Shown here piece by piece: positions 49,336 to 57,547 of a stretch of DNA of 64,000 nucleotides. Origin of the DNA: Pseudoduganella aquatica (lineage in GTDB: Bacteria > Pseudomonadota > Gammaproteobacteria > Burkholderiales > Burkholderiaceae_D); NCBI RefSeq assembly GCF_009857595.1, contig NZ_WWCU01000002.1, positions 248,001 through 312,000 on the forward strand, in the 5' to 3' direction. The stretch's first letter is position 1. Each line of letters starts with the position of its first letter. Made by a program: the position numbers and the translations under genes. The notes beneath the pieces are model-generated. The model did no database searches. It was not told where the DNA came from and worked only from the letters and a program-made list of their open reading frames with translations.

Positions 49336-49968
49336 ATGAGCATCCTACTTCTTGGCGGCAGTCCTTCGATTCCATCCAGTTCCAGCCGCTTGCTGCTGCA
49401 CATCGGCGACAAGCTGGCGCTGCATGGGCATACGCTGCAGCGCTTGCATGTCCGCGACCTGCCGGCGCAGGCCTTACTGCATGCGGATTTTGAGGACGCT
49501 GCCATCAAGCGCGCCGTCGAGGCGGTGGCTTCGGCGCAGGCCATCGTTATCGCCACGCCGGTGTACAAGGCCGCTTATTCCGGCGTGCTGAAGGCCTTCC
49601 TGGACCTACTGCCGCAGGACGGGCTTGCGGGCAAGGTCGTGCTGCCCATCGCCACCGGCGGCACGCAGTCGCACATGCTGGCGCTGGACTACGCGCTGCG
49701 CCCCGTGCTGCATGCGCTGGCCGCCAGGCAGGTGCTGACCAGCATCTTCGCCACCAGCCAGCAGCTGGTCTGGCATGAGGAGGAAGGCCTCACGCTGGCG
49801 CCGCCTATCGCGAGCCGTGTCGCAGCGGGCGTGGATGAAGTGGTGACGGCGCTGGCGCCGCTGGCTAAGCCGCGCGCCGCCGCCGTCCACGGCGTGCACG
49901 TTACGAACGGCGCGCCGGTGCGTTCGCTGCAGGACTACCCATACACGGCCGCCACCCAGGCCGCATAA
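49336..49968 (+). CDS. ssuE: NADPH-dependent FMN reductase SsuE/MsuE
   Basis: 210 residues of flavodoxin-like fold. N-terminal [20 protein letters not shown] phosphate loop, [40 protein letters not shown] dimer/flavin segment. It supplies reduced FMN to alkanesulfonate monooxygenase (SsuD) or MsuD. SsuD is not present in this locus; the neighbouring ssuA is truncated. It starts the ssuE-ssuA'-ssuB run. Confidence 0.94.
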   Translation: MSILLLGGSPSIPSSSSRLLLHIGDKLALHGHTLQRLHVRDLPAQALLHADFEDAAIKRAVEAVASAQAIVIATPVYKAAYSGVLKAFLDLLPQDGLAGKVVLPIATGGTQSHMLALDYALRPVLHALAARQVLTSIFATSQQLVWHEEEGLTLAPPIASRVAAGVDEVVTALAPLAKPRAAAVHGVHVTNGAPVRSLQDYPYTAATQAA

Positions 49969-49980
49969 AAAGGAAAGCAC

Positions 49981-50598
49981 ATGAGTACCCCAATAAACAA
50001 GCGCGATGCGCGCCGCCGTACCCTCGGCCTGCTGTTCGCCGGCGCCGCCGGGGTGGCGGCTTCCGCCTTGCCGGGCATCGCCCAGGCGCAGGCCAAGCCG
50101 GTGCTGCGCATCGGCTACCAGAAGTACGGCACGCTCACGCTGCTGAAAGGGCGCGGCACGCTGGAGAAGCGCCTGGCCGCCAAAGGCATCGACGTGAAGT
50201 GGACCGAATTCCCGGCCGGCCCCGTGCTGCTGGAAGGCCTGAACGTGGGCAGCATCGACTTCGGCACGGTGGGCGAAGCGCCGCCGATTTTCGCGCAGGC
50301 CGCCGGCGCCAATCTGGTCTATATCGGCAACGAGCCGCCGTCGCCGGCCAGCGAAGCGATCGTGGTGCCCAAGGATTCCAAGGTGCGCAGCCTGGCCGAG
50401 CTGAAAGGCAAGAAGATCGCCCTGAACAAGGGCTCGAACGTGCACTTCCTGCTGGTGAAGGCGCTGGAGAAAGCAGGCCTGGCCTACAAGGATGTGGAAG
50501 TGGTGTTCCTGCCGCCGGCCGACGCTCGCGCCGCTTTCGAGCGCGGCAGCGTGGACGCCTGGGCGAATTTCCTGCGCTGGAATCCCGTATACCGTTGA
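49981..50598 (+). pseudogene. ssuA: Truncated ssuA, probably fused in frame to the end of ssuC
   Basis: 205 residues, against about 320 for intact sulfonate-binding SsuA. A signal peptide with RRR (Tat-like) is followed by a normal SsuA N-lobe ([81 protein letters not shown]). It then ends abruptly with [10 protein letters not shown]. That tail resembles the C-terminus of SsuC permeases, and ssuB starts 11 bp later. A deletion from within ssuA to the last codons of ssuC, removing ssuD, explains the arrangement in an ancestral ssuEADCB operon. The C-lobe needed for substrate binding is gone. Confidence 0.8.
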
Positions 50599-50609
50599 AA
50601 AGGAGCGCC

Positions 50610-51443
50610 ATGCTGCTCGCACCCACTTATTTTGAATCCGACCTGATTACGGACGCACCGTCGCAGGAGCCGTCCGCCCGCCATGCCGACGCCGCGCCGC
50701 TGGCGCGCGGCGCGCCCGAACGGGAGGGCGTCCCTATCAACATCTCCGCGCTGCGCAAGTCTTACGGCGCGCGTGAAGTGCTGCGCGGGATAGACCTGCA
50801 GTTGAAGGCGGGCGAGTTTGTGGCCATCGTCGGCCGCAGCGGCTGCGGCAAGAGCACCTTGCTGCGCGCGCTGGCGGGGCTGGAGCAGGCCGACAGCGGC
50901 AGCATCAGCATGGGCGAGGGCAAGGCCGACTTGCGCATCATGTTCCAGGAGGCGCGCCTGCTGCCTTGGAAGCCGGTGCTGGAGAACGTGGCGCTGGGCC
51001 TGCCGCATGCGCTCAACGCCGCCGCCGCCGCGCTGTCCACAGTGGGCCTGGGCGAGCGCGCCGACGATTGGCCAGCCGCGCTGTCCGGCGGCCAGAAGCA
51101 GCGCGTGGCGCTGGCGCGCGCGCTGGTGCACCAGCCGCAGGTGCTGCTGCTGGACGAACCCCTGGGCGCGCTCGATGCGCTCACCCGCATCGAGATGCAG
51201 CAGCTGATCGAGTCGCTGTGGCTGTCGCGCGGCTTCACCGCCGTTCTGGTGACTCACGACGTGACCGAGGCCGTGGCCCTGGCCGACCGCGTGCTGCTGA
51301 TAGAGGACGGCGCCATTGCGCTGGACCTCGCCATCGATCTCCCCCGTCCCCGCGCCGCCGCGCGCGGCAATGGCGACAACGCTGCGGCCTTCGCCGCGCT
51401 GGAGCAGCGCATCCTCTCCCACGTGCTGCGCGCGCACGCCTGA
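50610..51443 (+). CDS. ssuB: Sulfonate ABC transporter ATP-binding protein SsuB
   Basis: 277 residues. Walker [19 protein letters not shown] (typical of nitrate/sulfonate/taurine ATPases), [27 protein letters not shown]. An N-terminal extension of about 40 residues precedes the core. AAAAGGAG lies before ATG 50610. It appears intact, but its partner SsuC is missing and SsuA is truncated, so it is an orphan ATPase unless a permease elsewhere is used. Confidence 0.93.
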   Translation: MLLAPTYFESDLITDAPSQEPSARHADAAPLARGAPEREGVPINISALRKSYGAREVLRGIDLQLKAGEFVAIVGRSGCGKSTLLRALAGLEQADSGSISMGEGKADLRIMFQEARLLPWKPVLENVALGLPHALNAAAAALSTVGLGERADDWPAALSGGQKQRVALARALVHQPQVLLLDEPLGALDALTRIEMQQLIESLWLSRGFTAVLVTHDVTEAVALADRVLLIEDGAIALDLAIDLPRPRAAARGNGDNAAAFAALEQRILSHVLRAHA

Positions 51444-51662
51444 GTGGTACATACTACCTTTGGCAGATGGGCGCTTCGGGCGCCTGTCTGTACACTGCGC
51501 TCATGAATTGCTTCAGTCTTGTGGCTACGATCGATTTTTTCGATAATAAACCGGTATATTTTCCGTTTTACAATCGATTTGCGCCAGCGCATAATCGCCG
51601 TCAATCACAAAGATAACGGGCACCCGCCCGTCCTGACAATCATTATTGACTGGAGTTTTACT

Positions 51663-52229
51663 ATGAAAAAAATCGTTGCTCTGCTGATCGCCGCTGGCAT
51701 TTCGATGGCTGCTACCGCTGCCCCGGAAACCTATGTTATCGACGGCACCCACACCTTCCCACGTTTCGAGTACTCGCACTTCGGCTACTCGAACCAGGTG
51801 AGCCGCTTCGACAAAACCGAAGGCAAGATCGTGATCGACAAAGCCGCGAAATCGGGCTCCGTGGACGTGACCATTGATGCCAAGTCGGTCAACACCGGCT
51901 TCCCGGTCTTCAACAACCACATCCAGGGCGAAGACTTCTTTGACACCGCCAAGTTCCCAACCATCACCTACAAGTCGACCAAGCTGAACTTCGCTGGCGA
52001 CAAGCTGGCTTCGGTGGACGGCAACCTGACCATCAAAGGCGTCACCAAGCCTGTCACCCTGACCGTGACCTCGTTCCAGTGCATGCCGCACCCAATGCTG
52101 AAGAAAGACGCTTGCGGCGCCAACGCCGTCGCCAAAGTGCTGCGTTCGGAATTCGGCGCCGGCAAATACGCTCCTTACGTGGGCGACGAAGTCACCCTGA
52201 CCTTCGCTGTCGAAGCCGTCAAGGAATAA
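51663..52229 (+). CDS. YceI-family periplasmic protein
   Basis: 188 residues. Signal peptide residues 1-19 (cleavage after TAA-P), then the YceI lipocalin-like barrel (YVIDGTHTFPRFEYSHFGYSNQVSRFDKTEGKIVID...; NNHIQGEDFFDTAKFPTITYKST). These proteins bind isoprenoid-type lipids. Two cysteines in FQCMPHPMLKKDACGA. The codon usage is noticeably biased toward common codons, suggesting high expression. The 219 bp upstream hold its leader and AT-rich promoter region; I could not fix a unique -35/-10. Confidence 0.93.
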   Translation: MKKIVALLIAAGISMAATAAPETYVIDGTHTFPRFEYSHFGYSNQVSRFDKTEGKIVIDKAAKSGSVDVTIDAKSVNTGFPVFNNHIQGEDFFDTAKFPTITYKSTKLNFAGDKLASVDGNLTIKGVTKPVTLTVTSFQCMPHPMLKKDACGANAVAKVLRSEFGAGKYAPYVGDEVTLTFAVEAVKE

Positions 52230-52301
52230 ATGAAGTAATGCAGTAAAGCAGTGCCGGCCGGCCGCCATTTTGATGTGCCCTATAAATTCAAGGACTACAA
52301 T

Positions 52302-54074
52302 ATGAATCCGGTATTTACCAGGCTGGTACTGCCTGCGGCTTTGTCCGTAGCGTTCCTCACGCCGGCCTACGCGGCCGACCTCATCATCACCAACGGCAAA
52401 GTGGCCACCATGGTCAAAGAGGGCAGCTTTGCCCAGGCCGTGGCGATGAAAGACGGCAAAATCGAAGCCGTCGGCAGCAATGCCCAGATCCTCAAACTCA
52501 AGCAAGCCAACACCCAGGTGATCGACGCCGGCGGACGCACCGTCATTCCCGGCCTGAACGACTCGCACCTGCACGTTATCCGCGAAGGCCTGAACTACAA
52601 CGCCGAGCTGCGCTGGGACGGCGTGACCTCGTTGAAAAAAGCGATGGAAATGCTGAAGGAGCAGGCCGCGCGCACCCCGGAAGGCGCCTGGATCAAGGTG
52701 GTGGGCGGCTGGAACGAATTCCAGTTCGAGGAAAAGCGCTTGCCCACGCTGGAAGAAATCAACGCCGCCGTGCCGGACAAGCCGGTCTTCCTGCTGTATC
52801 TGTACGGCCTGGGCTTCCTGAACCAGAAGGGTATCCAGACCCTGGGCTATAACAAGGACACCAAATTCAAGGACGGCGTGGTGGAGCTGGACGCGGACGG
52901 CAAGCCGACCGGCAAGCTGATCGCCAAGCCGAACGCGCTGATCCTGTACACCACGCTGGCCAAGACCAATGTGCTGCCGCGCGACCAGCAGCTGAACTCC
53001 ACGCTGCACTATTACCGCGAGCTGAACCGCCTGGGCGTGACCAGTGCCATCGACGCGGGCGGCGGCGGACAGAACTTCCCGGACGACTACGGCGTGACCG
53101 TCGAGCTGGCCAAGGACGGCAAGCTGACCGTGCGTACCTCTTACTACCTGTTCGCGCAGAAGCCGGGCAAGGAGCTGGAAGACTACCAGCGCTGGCTCAC
53201 GCTGACCAAGCCGGACAGCAACCAGCATATGTTCTACGCCAACGGCTACACCACCGAGGGCGCGGGCGAGAACCTGGTCTGGAGCGCGGCGGACTTCGAG
53301 AACTTCCTGGAGCCGCGTCCGGACATGCCGGCCCATATGGAAGGCGAGCTGGAAGCCGTGCTGCGCCTGCTGGTGAAGAACCGCTGGCCGTTCCGCATCC
53401 ACGCGACCTATGGCGAATCGATCGACCGCGACCTGGCCGTGATCGAAAAGGTGAACAAGGAAATTCCGCTGAAAGGCCTGCGCTGGTTCTTCGACCACGC
53501 CGAGACCATCAGCGACGCGCAGCTGCTGCGCGTGAAAGCGCTGGGCGGCGGCATCGCCGTGCAGGACCGCATGCACTTCCAGGGCGAACACTACTGGAAG
53601 CAGTACGGCGCGCAGACGCGCCAGATGCCGCCCATCCGCAAGATGCTGGAGATGAAACTGCCGGTGGGCCTGGGCACGGACGGCACGCGCGTGAGCAGCT
53701 ACGGCCCGTGGCCGTCGGTGTACTGGGCGGTGACGGGCAAGACCGCAGGCGGCCTGAGCCTGTGGCAGCCGAAGGACATCCTGAGCCGCTACGAGGCGCT
53801 CAAGCTGATGACCGTGGGCAGCGCCTGGATGAGCGGCGAGGAAAAGCTGAAGGGCACGCTGGCCAAGGGCCAGTACGCCGACCTGGTGATTTTGCCGCAG
53901 GATTATTTCAGCATGCCGGTCGAGCAGATCAAGAACCTGGAAAGCGCGCTGACCGTGGTGAACGGCAAGGTGGTGTATGCGGGCAAGGAATTCGGCCAGT
54001 ATGCGCAGCCGCTGCCGGACATCGCGCCTGACTGGAGCCCGGTCAAGCACTACGGCGGGTATCAGAACAAATGA
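52302..54074 (+). CDS. Exported amidohydrolase (YtcJ-like, amidohydrolase_3)
   Basis: 590 residues. Signal peptide (1-24, cleavage after AYA), then a metal-dependent amidohydrolase of the YtcJ/N-substituted formamide deformylase group: the metal-ligand motif GLNDSHLHV, later histidines in RIHATYGE and FFDHAET, the Asp in VGLGTDGTRVSSYGPW, and the C-terminal GQYADLVILPQDYF. It probably hydrolyses a C-N bond of an imported or periplasmic compound. It overlaps doxX by 4 bp (ATGA). Substrate unknown. Confidence 0.9.
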   Translation: MNPVFTRLVLPAALSVAFLTPAYAADLIITNGKVATMVKEGSFAQAVAMKDGKIEAVGSNAQILKLKQANTQVIDAGGRTVIPGLNDSHLHVIREGLNYNAELRWDGVTSLKKAMEMLKEQAARTPEGAWIKVVGGWNEFQFEEKRLPTLEEINAAVPDKPVFLLYLYGLGFLNQKGIQTLGYNKDTKFKDGVVELDADGKPTGKLIAKPNALILYTTLAKTNVLPRDQQLNSTLHYYRELNRLGVTSAIDAGGGGQNFPDDYGVTVELAKDGKLTVRTSYYLFAQKPGKELEDYQRWLTLTKPDSNQHMFYANGYTTEGAGENLVWSAADFENFLEPRPDMPAHMEGELEAVLRLLVKNRWPFRIHATYGESIDRDLAVIEKVNKEIPLKGLRWFFDHAETISDAQLLRVKALGGGIAVQDRMHFQGEHYWKQYGAQTRQMPPIRKMLEMKLPVGLGTDGTRVSSYGPWPSVYWAVTGKTAGGLSLWQPKDILSRYEALKLMTVGSAWMSGEEKLKGTLAKGQYADLVILPQDYFSMPVEQIKNLESALTVVNGKVVYAGKEFGQYAQPLPDIAPDWSPVKHYGGYQNK

Positions 54075-54493
54075 CGGGACTGCGCAAACTGGTGGGACCG
54101 TTTACGCCGGACCTGGGCATGCTGTTCGCCCGGCTTACCGGGGCGGCGCTGCTGCTGCATGTGCATGGCATACCGAAGATCGTGCATTACCAGGAAGAGC
54201 TGGCGCACATCGACGATCCGCTGGGCATGGGGCGCGCGCTGACCTTGTGGTGCGCGCTGTTTGCCGAAGTGTTCTGCCCGGTGCTGATCGCGCTGGGGTT
54301 GTTCACGCGGCTGGCGGCCTTGCCGGTGGTGTTTCTGCTGGCCGTGTCCATGGTGCTGGTGCATCCGGACTGGAGCATTGCGGAAGGGCAGTTCGGCTGG
54401 CTGCTGGTGATCGTGTTCGGCACCATCGCCCTGTCCGGCGCGGGGCGCTACTCGGTGGACGCCAGGCTGGCGGGTTACGCGCTGGCGCGCTAA
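54071..54493 (+). CDS. DoxX-family membrane protein
   Basis: 140 residues with four membrane helices and the DoxX pattern (LLFARLTGAALLLHVHGIPKIVHYQEELAHI; EVFCPVLIALGLFTRLAALPVVFLLAVSMVLVH; GQFGWLLVIVFGTIALSGAGRYSVD). Coupled to the amidohydrolase by an ATGA overlap. The final codons GYALAR and the stop codon fall inside a dispersed palindrome (54468-54503), so the native C-terminus was probably replaced by repeat insertion. Confidence 0.9.
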   Translation: MTGLRKLVGPFTPDLGMLFARLTGAALLLHVHGIPKIVHYQEELAHIDDPLGMGRALTLWCALFAEVFCPVLIALGLFTRLAALPVVFLLAVSMVLVHPDWSIAEGQFGWLLVIVFGTIALSGAGRYSVDARLAGYALAR

Positions 54494-54503
54494 CCCGCCC
54501 TAC
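54468..54503 (-). repeat. Dispersed GGCGGGTTA palindrome, copy 7 (inside doxX 3' end)
   Basis: TGGCGGGTTAC, GCGCTGGCGCGC inner stem, TAACCCGCCCTAC. Supplies the last eight sense codons and the TAA of doxX. Inverted partner is copy 8, with GTAG/CTAC ends facing inward. Confidence 0.85.
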
Positions 54504-54620
54504 GCGGCTCGTCGTGCATAGGGATCGTCGTGTACGGGGCGCATCGTGTACGGTGCTCGTCGTGCGGCGGTCTCGTCGTGTTACGGGGCACATCGTGTAC
54601 GGGGCTTGTCGTGCAACTGC
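54504..54620 (+). repeat. Degenerate short tandem repeat between two palindromes
   Basis: About six imperfect units built on CGTCGTGTACGGGGC and CATCGTGTACGGTGC occupy the 117 bp between palindrome copies 7 and 8. No coding potential is evident. Confidence 0.65.
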
Positions 54621-54657
54621 GTAGGGCGGGTTAGCGGCGGAGCCGCGTAACCCGCCA
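54621..54657 (+). repeat. Dispersed GGCGGGTTA palindrome, copy 8
   Basis: GTAGGGCGGGTTAG, CGGCGGAGCCG inner stem, CGTAACCCGCCA. Lies 9 bp past the chrA stop codon, so it may terminate both convergent units. Confidence 0.85.
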
Positions 54658-54665
54658 AAGCGCCG

Positions 54666-55250
54666 CTATACCAGCTGAAACCACCCCAGGGCGGCGCCTG
54701 CCGCCAGCAGCCACAGCAAATGCAGCCGCGTGCGCCAGATCACCAGGCCCGCGGCTGCCGCCAGCGCCCACAGCGGCCAGTCCTTGGCCGTCTGCGCATT
54801 GGCGGTGGCGAGAATGATGCCGGTGGACACAAGCAAGCCCACCACCACCGGCGCCATCCCTTGCTTGAACGCCCGCACGCCGCGCCGTTCGCGGTTGCGG
54901 TGCAGCCATTGCGAGGCCAGATAGGTCAGCGTGGTGCTCGGCAGCATGATGCCGCTCATGGTCACCACCACGCCCATCACGGCGGCGAACCAGCTGCCCG
55001 CGTTCAGGCCCACATTCCATCCCATCAGCGCCACAAACAGTACATTCGGCCCCGGCGCGGCCTGCGCTATGGCCACCGCGTCGTTGAATTGCGCCGGCGT
55101 GAGCCAGTGGTGCTGCTCGACCAGGTAGCGGTGCATCTCGGCCGTGGTGGAAATGGCGCCGCCTATCGACATCAGCGACAGCAGCATGTAATGGCCGAAC
55201 AGGCTGATCCAGTCGCTCAGGCTCAGCACGATATGGATGGGTGGATTCAT
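54666..55250 (-). CDS. chrA: Chromate transporter, ChrA-type half (second subunit)
   Basis: 194 residues, one CHR domain with about six membrane segments. Family motif region SIGGAISTTAEMHRYLVEQHHWLTPAQFNDAVAIAQAAPGPNVLFVALMGWNVG. With the upstream 193-residue half it forms a split ChrA pair (short-chain CHR), exporting chromate or a similar oxyanion. ATG 55250 overlaps the first half's TGA. Confidence 0.93.
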   Translation of the reverse strand: MNPPIHIVLSLSDWISLFGHYMLLSLMSIGGAISTTAEMHRYLVEQHHWLTPAQFNDAVAIAQAAPGPNVLFVALMGWNVGLNAGSWFAAVMGVVVTMSGIMLPSTTLTYLASQWLHRNRERRGVRAFKQGMAPVVVGLLVSTGIILATANAQTAKDWPLWALAAAAGLVIWRTRLHLLWLLAAGAALGWFQLV

Positions 55251-55828
55251 GTTTTCAGCCTGCGGTAGGTGAGCACGCAGCACAGCCCGCCTATGCCCAG
55301 CAGCACATAGGCCAGCGGAACGCGCAGGAAGGCCACCAGGGCCACGGCGAGCACGGCGGCCGGTACGCTCCAGGACAGCGGCAAGGGATGCTTGCGCAGC
55401 GTTGTGAGCAGCTTGAGGCCGGTTGCCGCGATCATGCCGGCGGACACGGCCGCCATGCCGCGCAGCGCGCCCTGCACGCCGGGATGGTCCGCGAAGTGGG
55501 CGTGCAGCACGGCCAGCATGACCACCACCAGCAGCGGCAGCGTCAGCATGCCGGCGAGGGCCGCCATGGCGCCGCGCAGGCCGAAATAGCGCGCGCCTAT
55601 CACCAGCGACAGGTTGACCACATTGGGGCCGGGCATCACCTGCGCCACCGCCCATTCTTCCAGAAATTCCTCCTGCGTCAGCCAGCGCTTGCGCTCGACC
55701 ATCTCGCGCTGGACCACGGCCAGCACGCCGCCGAAGCCTTGCAGGGCGAGAAAAGTGAAGGACAGAAACAGGTCGGTCAGCGAGGCTGGGCGGGGGCGAT
55801 CTGGAGGGATGTCGTTGCTGGATATCAT
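55247..55828 (-). CDS. chrA: Chromate transporter, ChrA-type half (first subunit)
   Basis: 193 residues, one CHR domain: LQGFGGVLAVVQREMVERKRWLTQEEFLEEWAVAQVMPGPNVVNLSLVIGARYFG. Paired short ChrA proteins insert with opposite topology and work together. First gene of the two-gene operon. Confidence 0.93.
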   Translation of the reverse strand: MISSNDIPPDRPRPASLTDLFLSFTFLALQGFGGVLAVVQREMVERKRWLTQEEFLEEWAVAQVMPGPNVVNLSLVIGARYFGLRGAMAALAGMLTLPLLVVVMLAVLHAHFADHPGVQGALRGMAAVSAGMIAATGLKLLTTLRKHPLPLSWSVPAAVLAVALVAFLRVPLAYVLLGIGGLCCVLTYRRLKT

Positions 55829-55915
55829 CCTGCCATTATCCTTGACTTTGGGATTTATTGTTCGATACTCCTTTCACCGGGCTTTGCCGGCCCGCCCGAC
55901 CTGTGAAGGATGATG

Positions 55916-56134
55916 ATGGATGCAATGACACTTCCAGCCCAGTTTGCAGAACTGGCCCCGCCTCAGCAGCGCTCGGATGAGCGCTCCAGCGCGATCGTCG
56001 ACAAGGGCATTGCAGTGCAACGCTGTTTCAGCACCTTGTGCGCGATAGAGTATCTCAAGTCCAACAACGTCGGCCCCGACGTGATCGAACGTGTGCTGCT
56101 GCACCCGGATCTGCGCCGAAAATTCTCCCATTAA
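55916..56134 (+). CDS. Small soluble hypothetical protein, 72 residues
   Basis: Compact helical protein (MDAMTLPAQFAELAPPQQRSDERSSAIVDKGIAVQRCFSTLCAIEYLKSNNVGPDVIERVLLHPDLRRKFSH) without signal or membrane segment. GAAGGA sits five bases before ATG 55916, favouring it over the ATGs at 55910 and 55913. No known family; it resembles orphan Oxalobacteraceae proteins in style. Confidence 0.65.
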   Translation: MDAMTLPAQFAELAPPQQRSDERSSAIVDKGIAVQRCFSTLCAIEYLKSNNVGPDVIERVLLHPDLRRKFSH

Positions 56135-56313
56135 GCCCTAATTTCCTCCATTTTTCCCCGGTGCCGCAGAATTGCCGCGCCGGGCGCACTTATGCACAAA
56201 AAATGATAATAAGAAAATGCGCAAATAAATTTTGGCAGCGCTAGCTATCCACTTCCAAGTGCTTGATTTATAAGGAGATAAAATCTGCCTTTTGAACGGG
56301 CAGTTTGTAGAAA

Positions 56314-56340
56314 AGCCCATAGATACGGGCTGTATGGGCT
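56314..56340. repeat. Inverted repeat AGCCCATA / TATGGGCT
   Basis: Perfect 8-bp arms (56314-56321, 56333-56340) around an 11-bp centre, ending 12 bp before the first DnaA-like box. Confidence 0.7.
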
Positions 56341-56352
56341 GTCAAGTGGCCC

Positions 56353-56387
56353 TTATCCACAAAGATATCCACATTCGCTGTGGATAT
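56353..56387 (+). promoter_or_regulatory. DnaA-box module 1 (three boxes)
   Basis: TTATCCACA (56353-56361, perfect consensus), ATATCCACA (56365-56373) and inverted TGTGGATAT (56379-56387). Start-to-start spacing is 12 and 14 bp. Preceded by TGTCAAG at 56340 and followed by AAAAAGCGCTT (56391-56401). Confidence 0.65.
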
Positions 56388-56488
56388 CGGAAAAAGCGCT
56401 TGAGAATCCGCCACTTAGCGCATGGTGGCGGCACGTTGCAGGGAGTTCAGGGGGAGATGGCTACTGTATGATTATACAGTGGTTTCTG

Positions 56489-57160
56489 TCAGTCCGGATT
56501 GGCGCTGGCGGCCAGCTTGCGGCCCCGCAGGGATTCTTCGGTTCCACCCAGCAGCGCGGCGGCCTTGGCGCTCAGTTCCACAATGCGCCCCTGTTCGTCC
56601 AGCACGAAGCGCACGCTGTTGTCGAGCTTGGACTGTACTTCGGCCAGGTGGCGGTCCGCTTCCACCAGGCCGGCGTAGCCGCGCAGCGAGGAGATCACGG
56701 TGGTGAACAGCTTGCGCGTGGTCAGGTCGCTCTTGCACCAGAAGTCGTTGATATCGTAGTCGAGGATGATGCTGTGTTCCAGCGCCTGGCCGGGCTGGCC
56801 GGTGCGCAGCACGATGCGCACCAGGTGGTTGTGCAGGTCGTCGCGGATCTGGCGCGCCACCTTGAGGCCGGCTTCGCTGGTTTCCATAATGACGTCCAGC
56901 AGCACCAGCGCGACGTCCGGCGTGGTGCGCAGGATGTGCAGCGCTTCGTCGCCGCTGTAGGCGTGCAGGAAGCTCAGGCGGCGGCCCTGGAAGCAGGCAT
57001 TGCTGAGGGAGAATTTTGTGACAACGTGCACATCCACGTCGTCGTCTACTATCAGGACGCGCCAAGGCGCAAGAGCGGGTGCGGGGCCGGCCTGGTCCGC
57101 ATTGGCAGGCACATCTTCTTCTATCATCCAGTCAGCGCTGGTATCTTCTTTCACGTCCAT
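56489..57160 (-). CDS. Response regulator with receiver domain (DUF3369-type) and PAS-like tail
   Basis: 223 residues. The receiver domain (about 35-160) has the acidic pair VLIVDDDVDVH, phospho-acceptor Asp in LVLLDVIME, LRTGQPGQ and a switch Lys in DFWCKSDL. The spacing (DINDFWCKSDLTTRKLFTTVISSLRGY) matches the receiver of DUF3369 response regulators, but the long DUF3369-HD part is replaced by a short PAS-like end. ATG 57160 was chosen as the first that leaves a soluble N-terminus. It is flanked on both sides by DnaA-box modules. Role unknown. Confidence 0.82.
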   Translation of the reverse strand: MDVKEDTSADWMIEEDVPANADQAGPAPALAPWRVLIVDDDVDVHVVTKFSLSNACFQGRRLSFLHAYSGDEALHILRTTPDVALVLLDVIMETSEAGLKVARQIRDDLHNHLVRIVLRTGQPGQALEHSIILDYDINDFWCKSDLTTRKLFTTVISSLRGYAGLVEADRHLAEVQSKLDNSVRFVLDEQGRIVELSAKAAALLGGTEESLRGRKLAASANPD

Positions 57161-57547
57161 GCACAAATCCCGTGGGGTAAAAAATCTGTTAGTGCATCTG
57201 CTTCCGTCAACACTATTCCTCGCCTGCATTTTTGTCAAAGGATTCTATCGGACGCGGCCAAGCGGGCTCAAGAGACCGGTACGGGCATGCGGAAAATATT
57301 TTTTCAACTGGCAAAAAAGCGGCGCGTGTCGGGTTCAGGTGCCTTTGTAAGTCGTTGATTTTGTTGAGTTTAAAAAACTGCCTGCCAAATTGGCATTTTA
57401 TTGAAAGCCGCACCGTTGCTGGCTTTGCGGCTTGTCAAGGGGCACTTTTCCACACCGTTATCCACAGTTGGTGTGGATAAGGTGAAAAAGCGCTTTAAAA
57501 ACGGCTCTTTACGCGCTTAAGCTGAGAAAAAGGCTGGCTTGTGGTTT
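57161..57547. other. 387-bp intergenic region with second DnaA-box module
   Basis: Lower-GC non-coding sequence with poly-T/poly-A tracts (57300-57400) followed by the second module and AAAAAGCGCTT (57485-57495). No gene is supported; short frames here lack ribosome sites and typical composition. Confidence 0.7.
57446..57480 (+). promoter_or_regulatory. DnaA-box module 2 (three boxes)
   Basis: TTTTCCACA (57446-57454), perfect TTATCCACA (57458-57466) and inverted perfect TGTGGATAA (57472-57480). Spacing of 12 and 14 bp is identical to module 1, as are the flanking TGTCAAG and AAAAAGCGCTT sequences. Confidence 0.68.

Larger units (their letters stand above)
56135..56488. other. 354-bp AT-rich intergenic region with first DnaA-box module
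   Basis: Contains an AT-rich stretch (about 56190-56290), an inverted repeat (56314-56340) and the three-box DnaA-like module (56353-56387), followed by AAAAAGCGCTT. No gene is evident. Confidence 0.7.

Noticed and set aside
51488..51493. Another CTGTAC sequence upstream of the YceI gene
   Set aside because: Single copy, no partner 25 bp away and no -10 at the fixed distance; likely chance.
56340..57495. Calling the DnaA-box region the chromosomal origin
   Set aside because: No dnaA, dnaN, gidA, parA or rpmH nearby, and only three boxes per module; reported as DnaA-box modules only.
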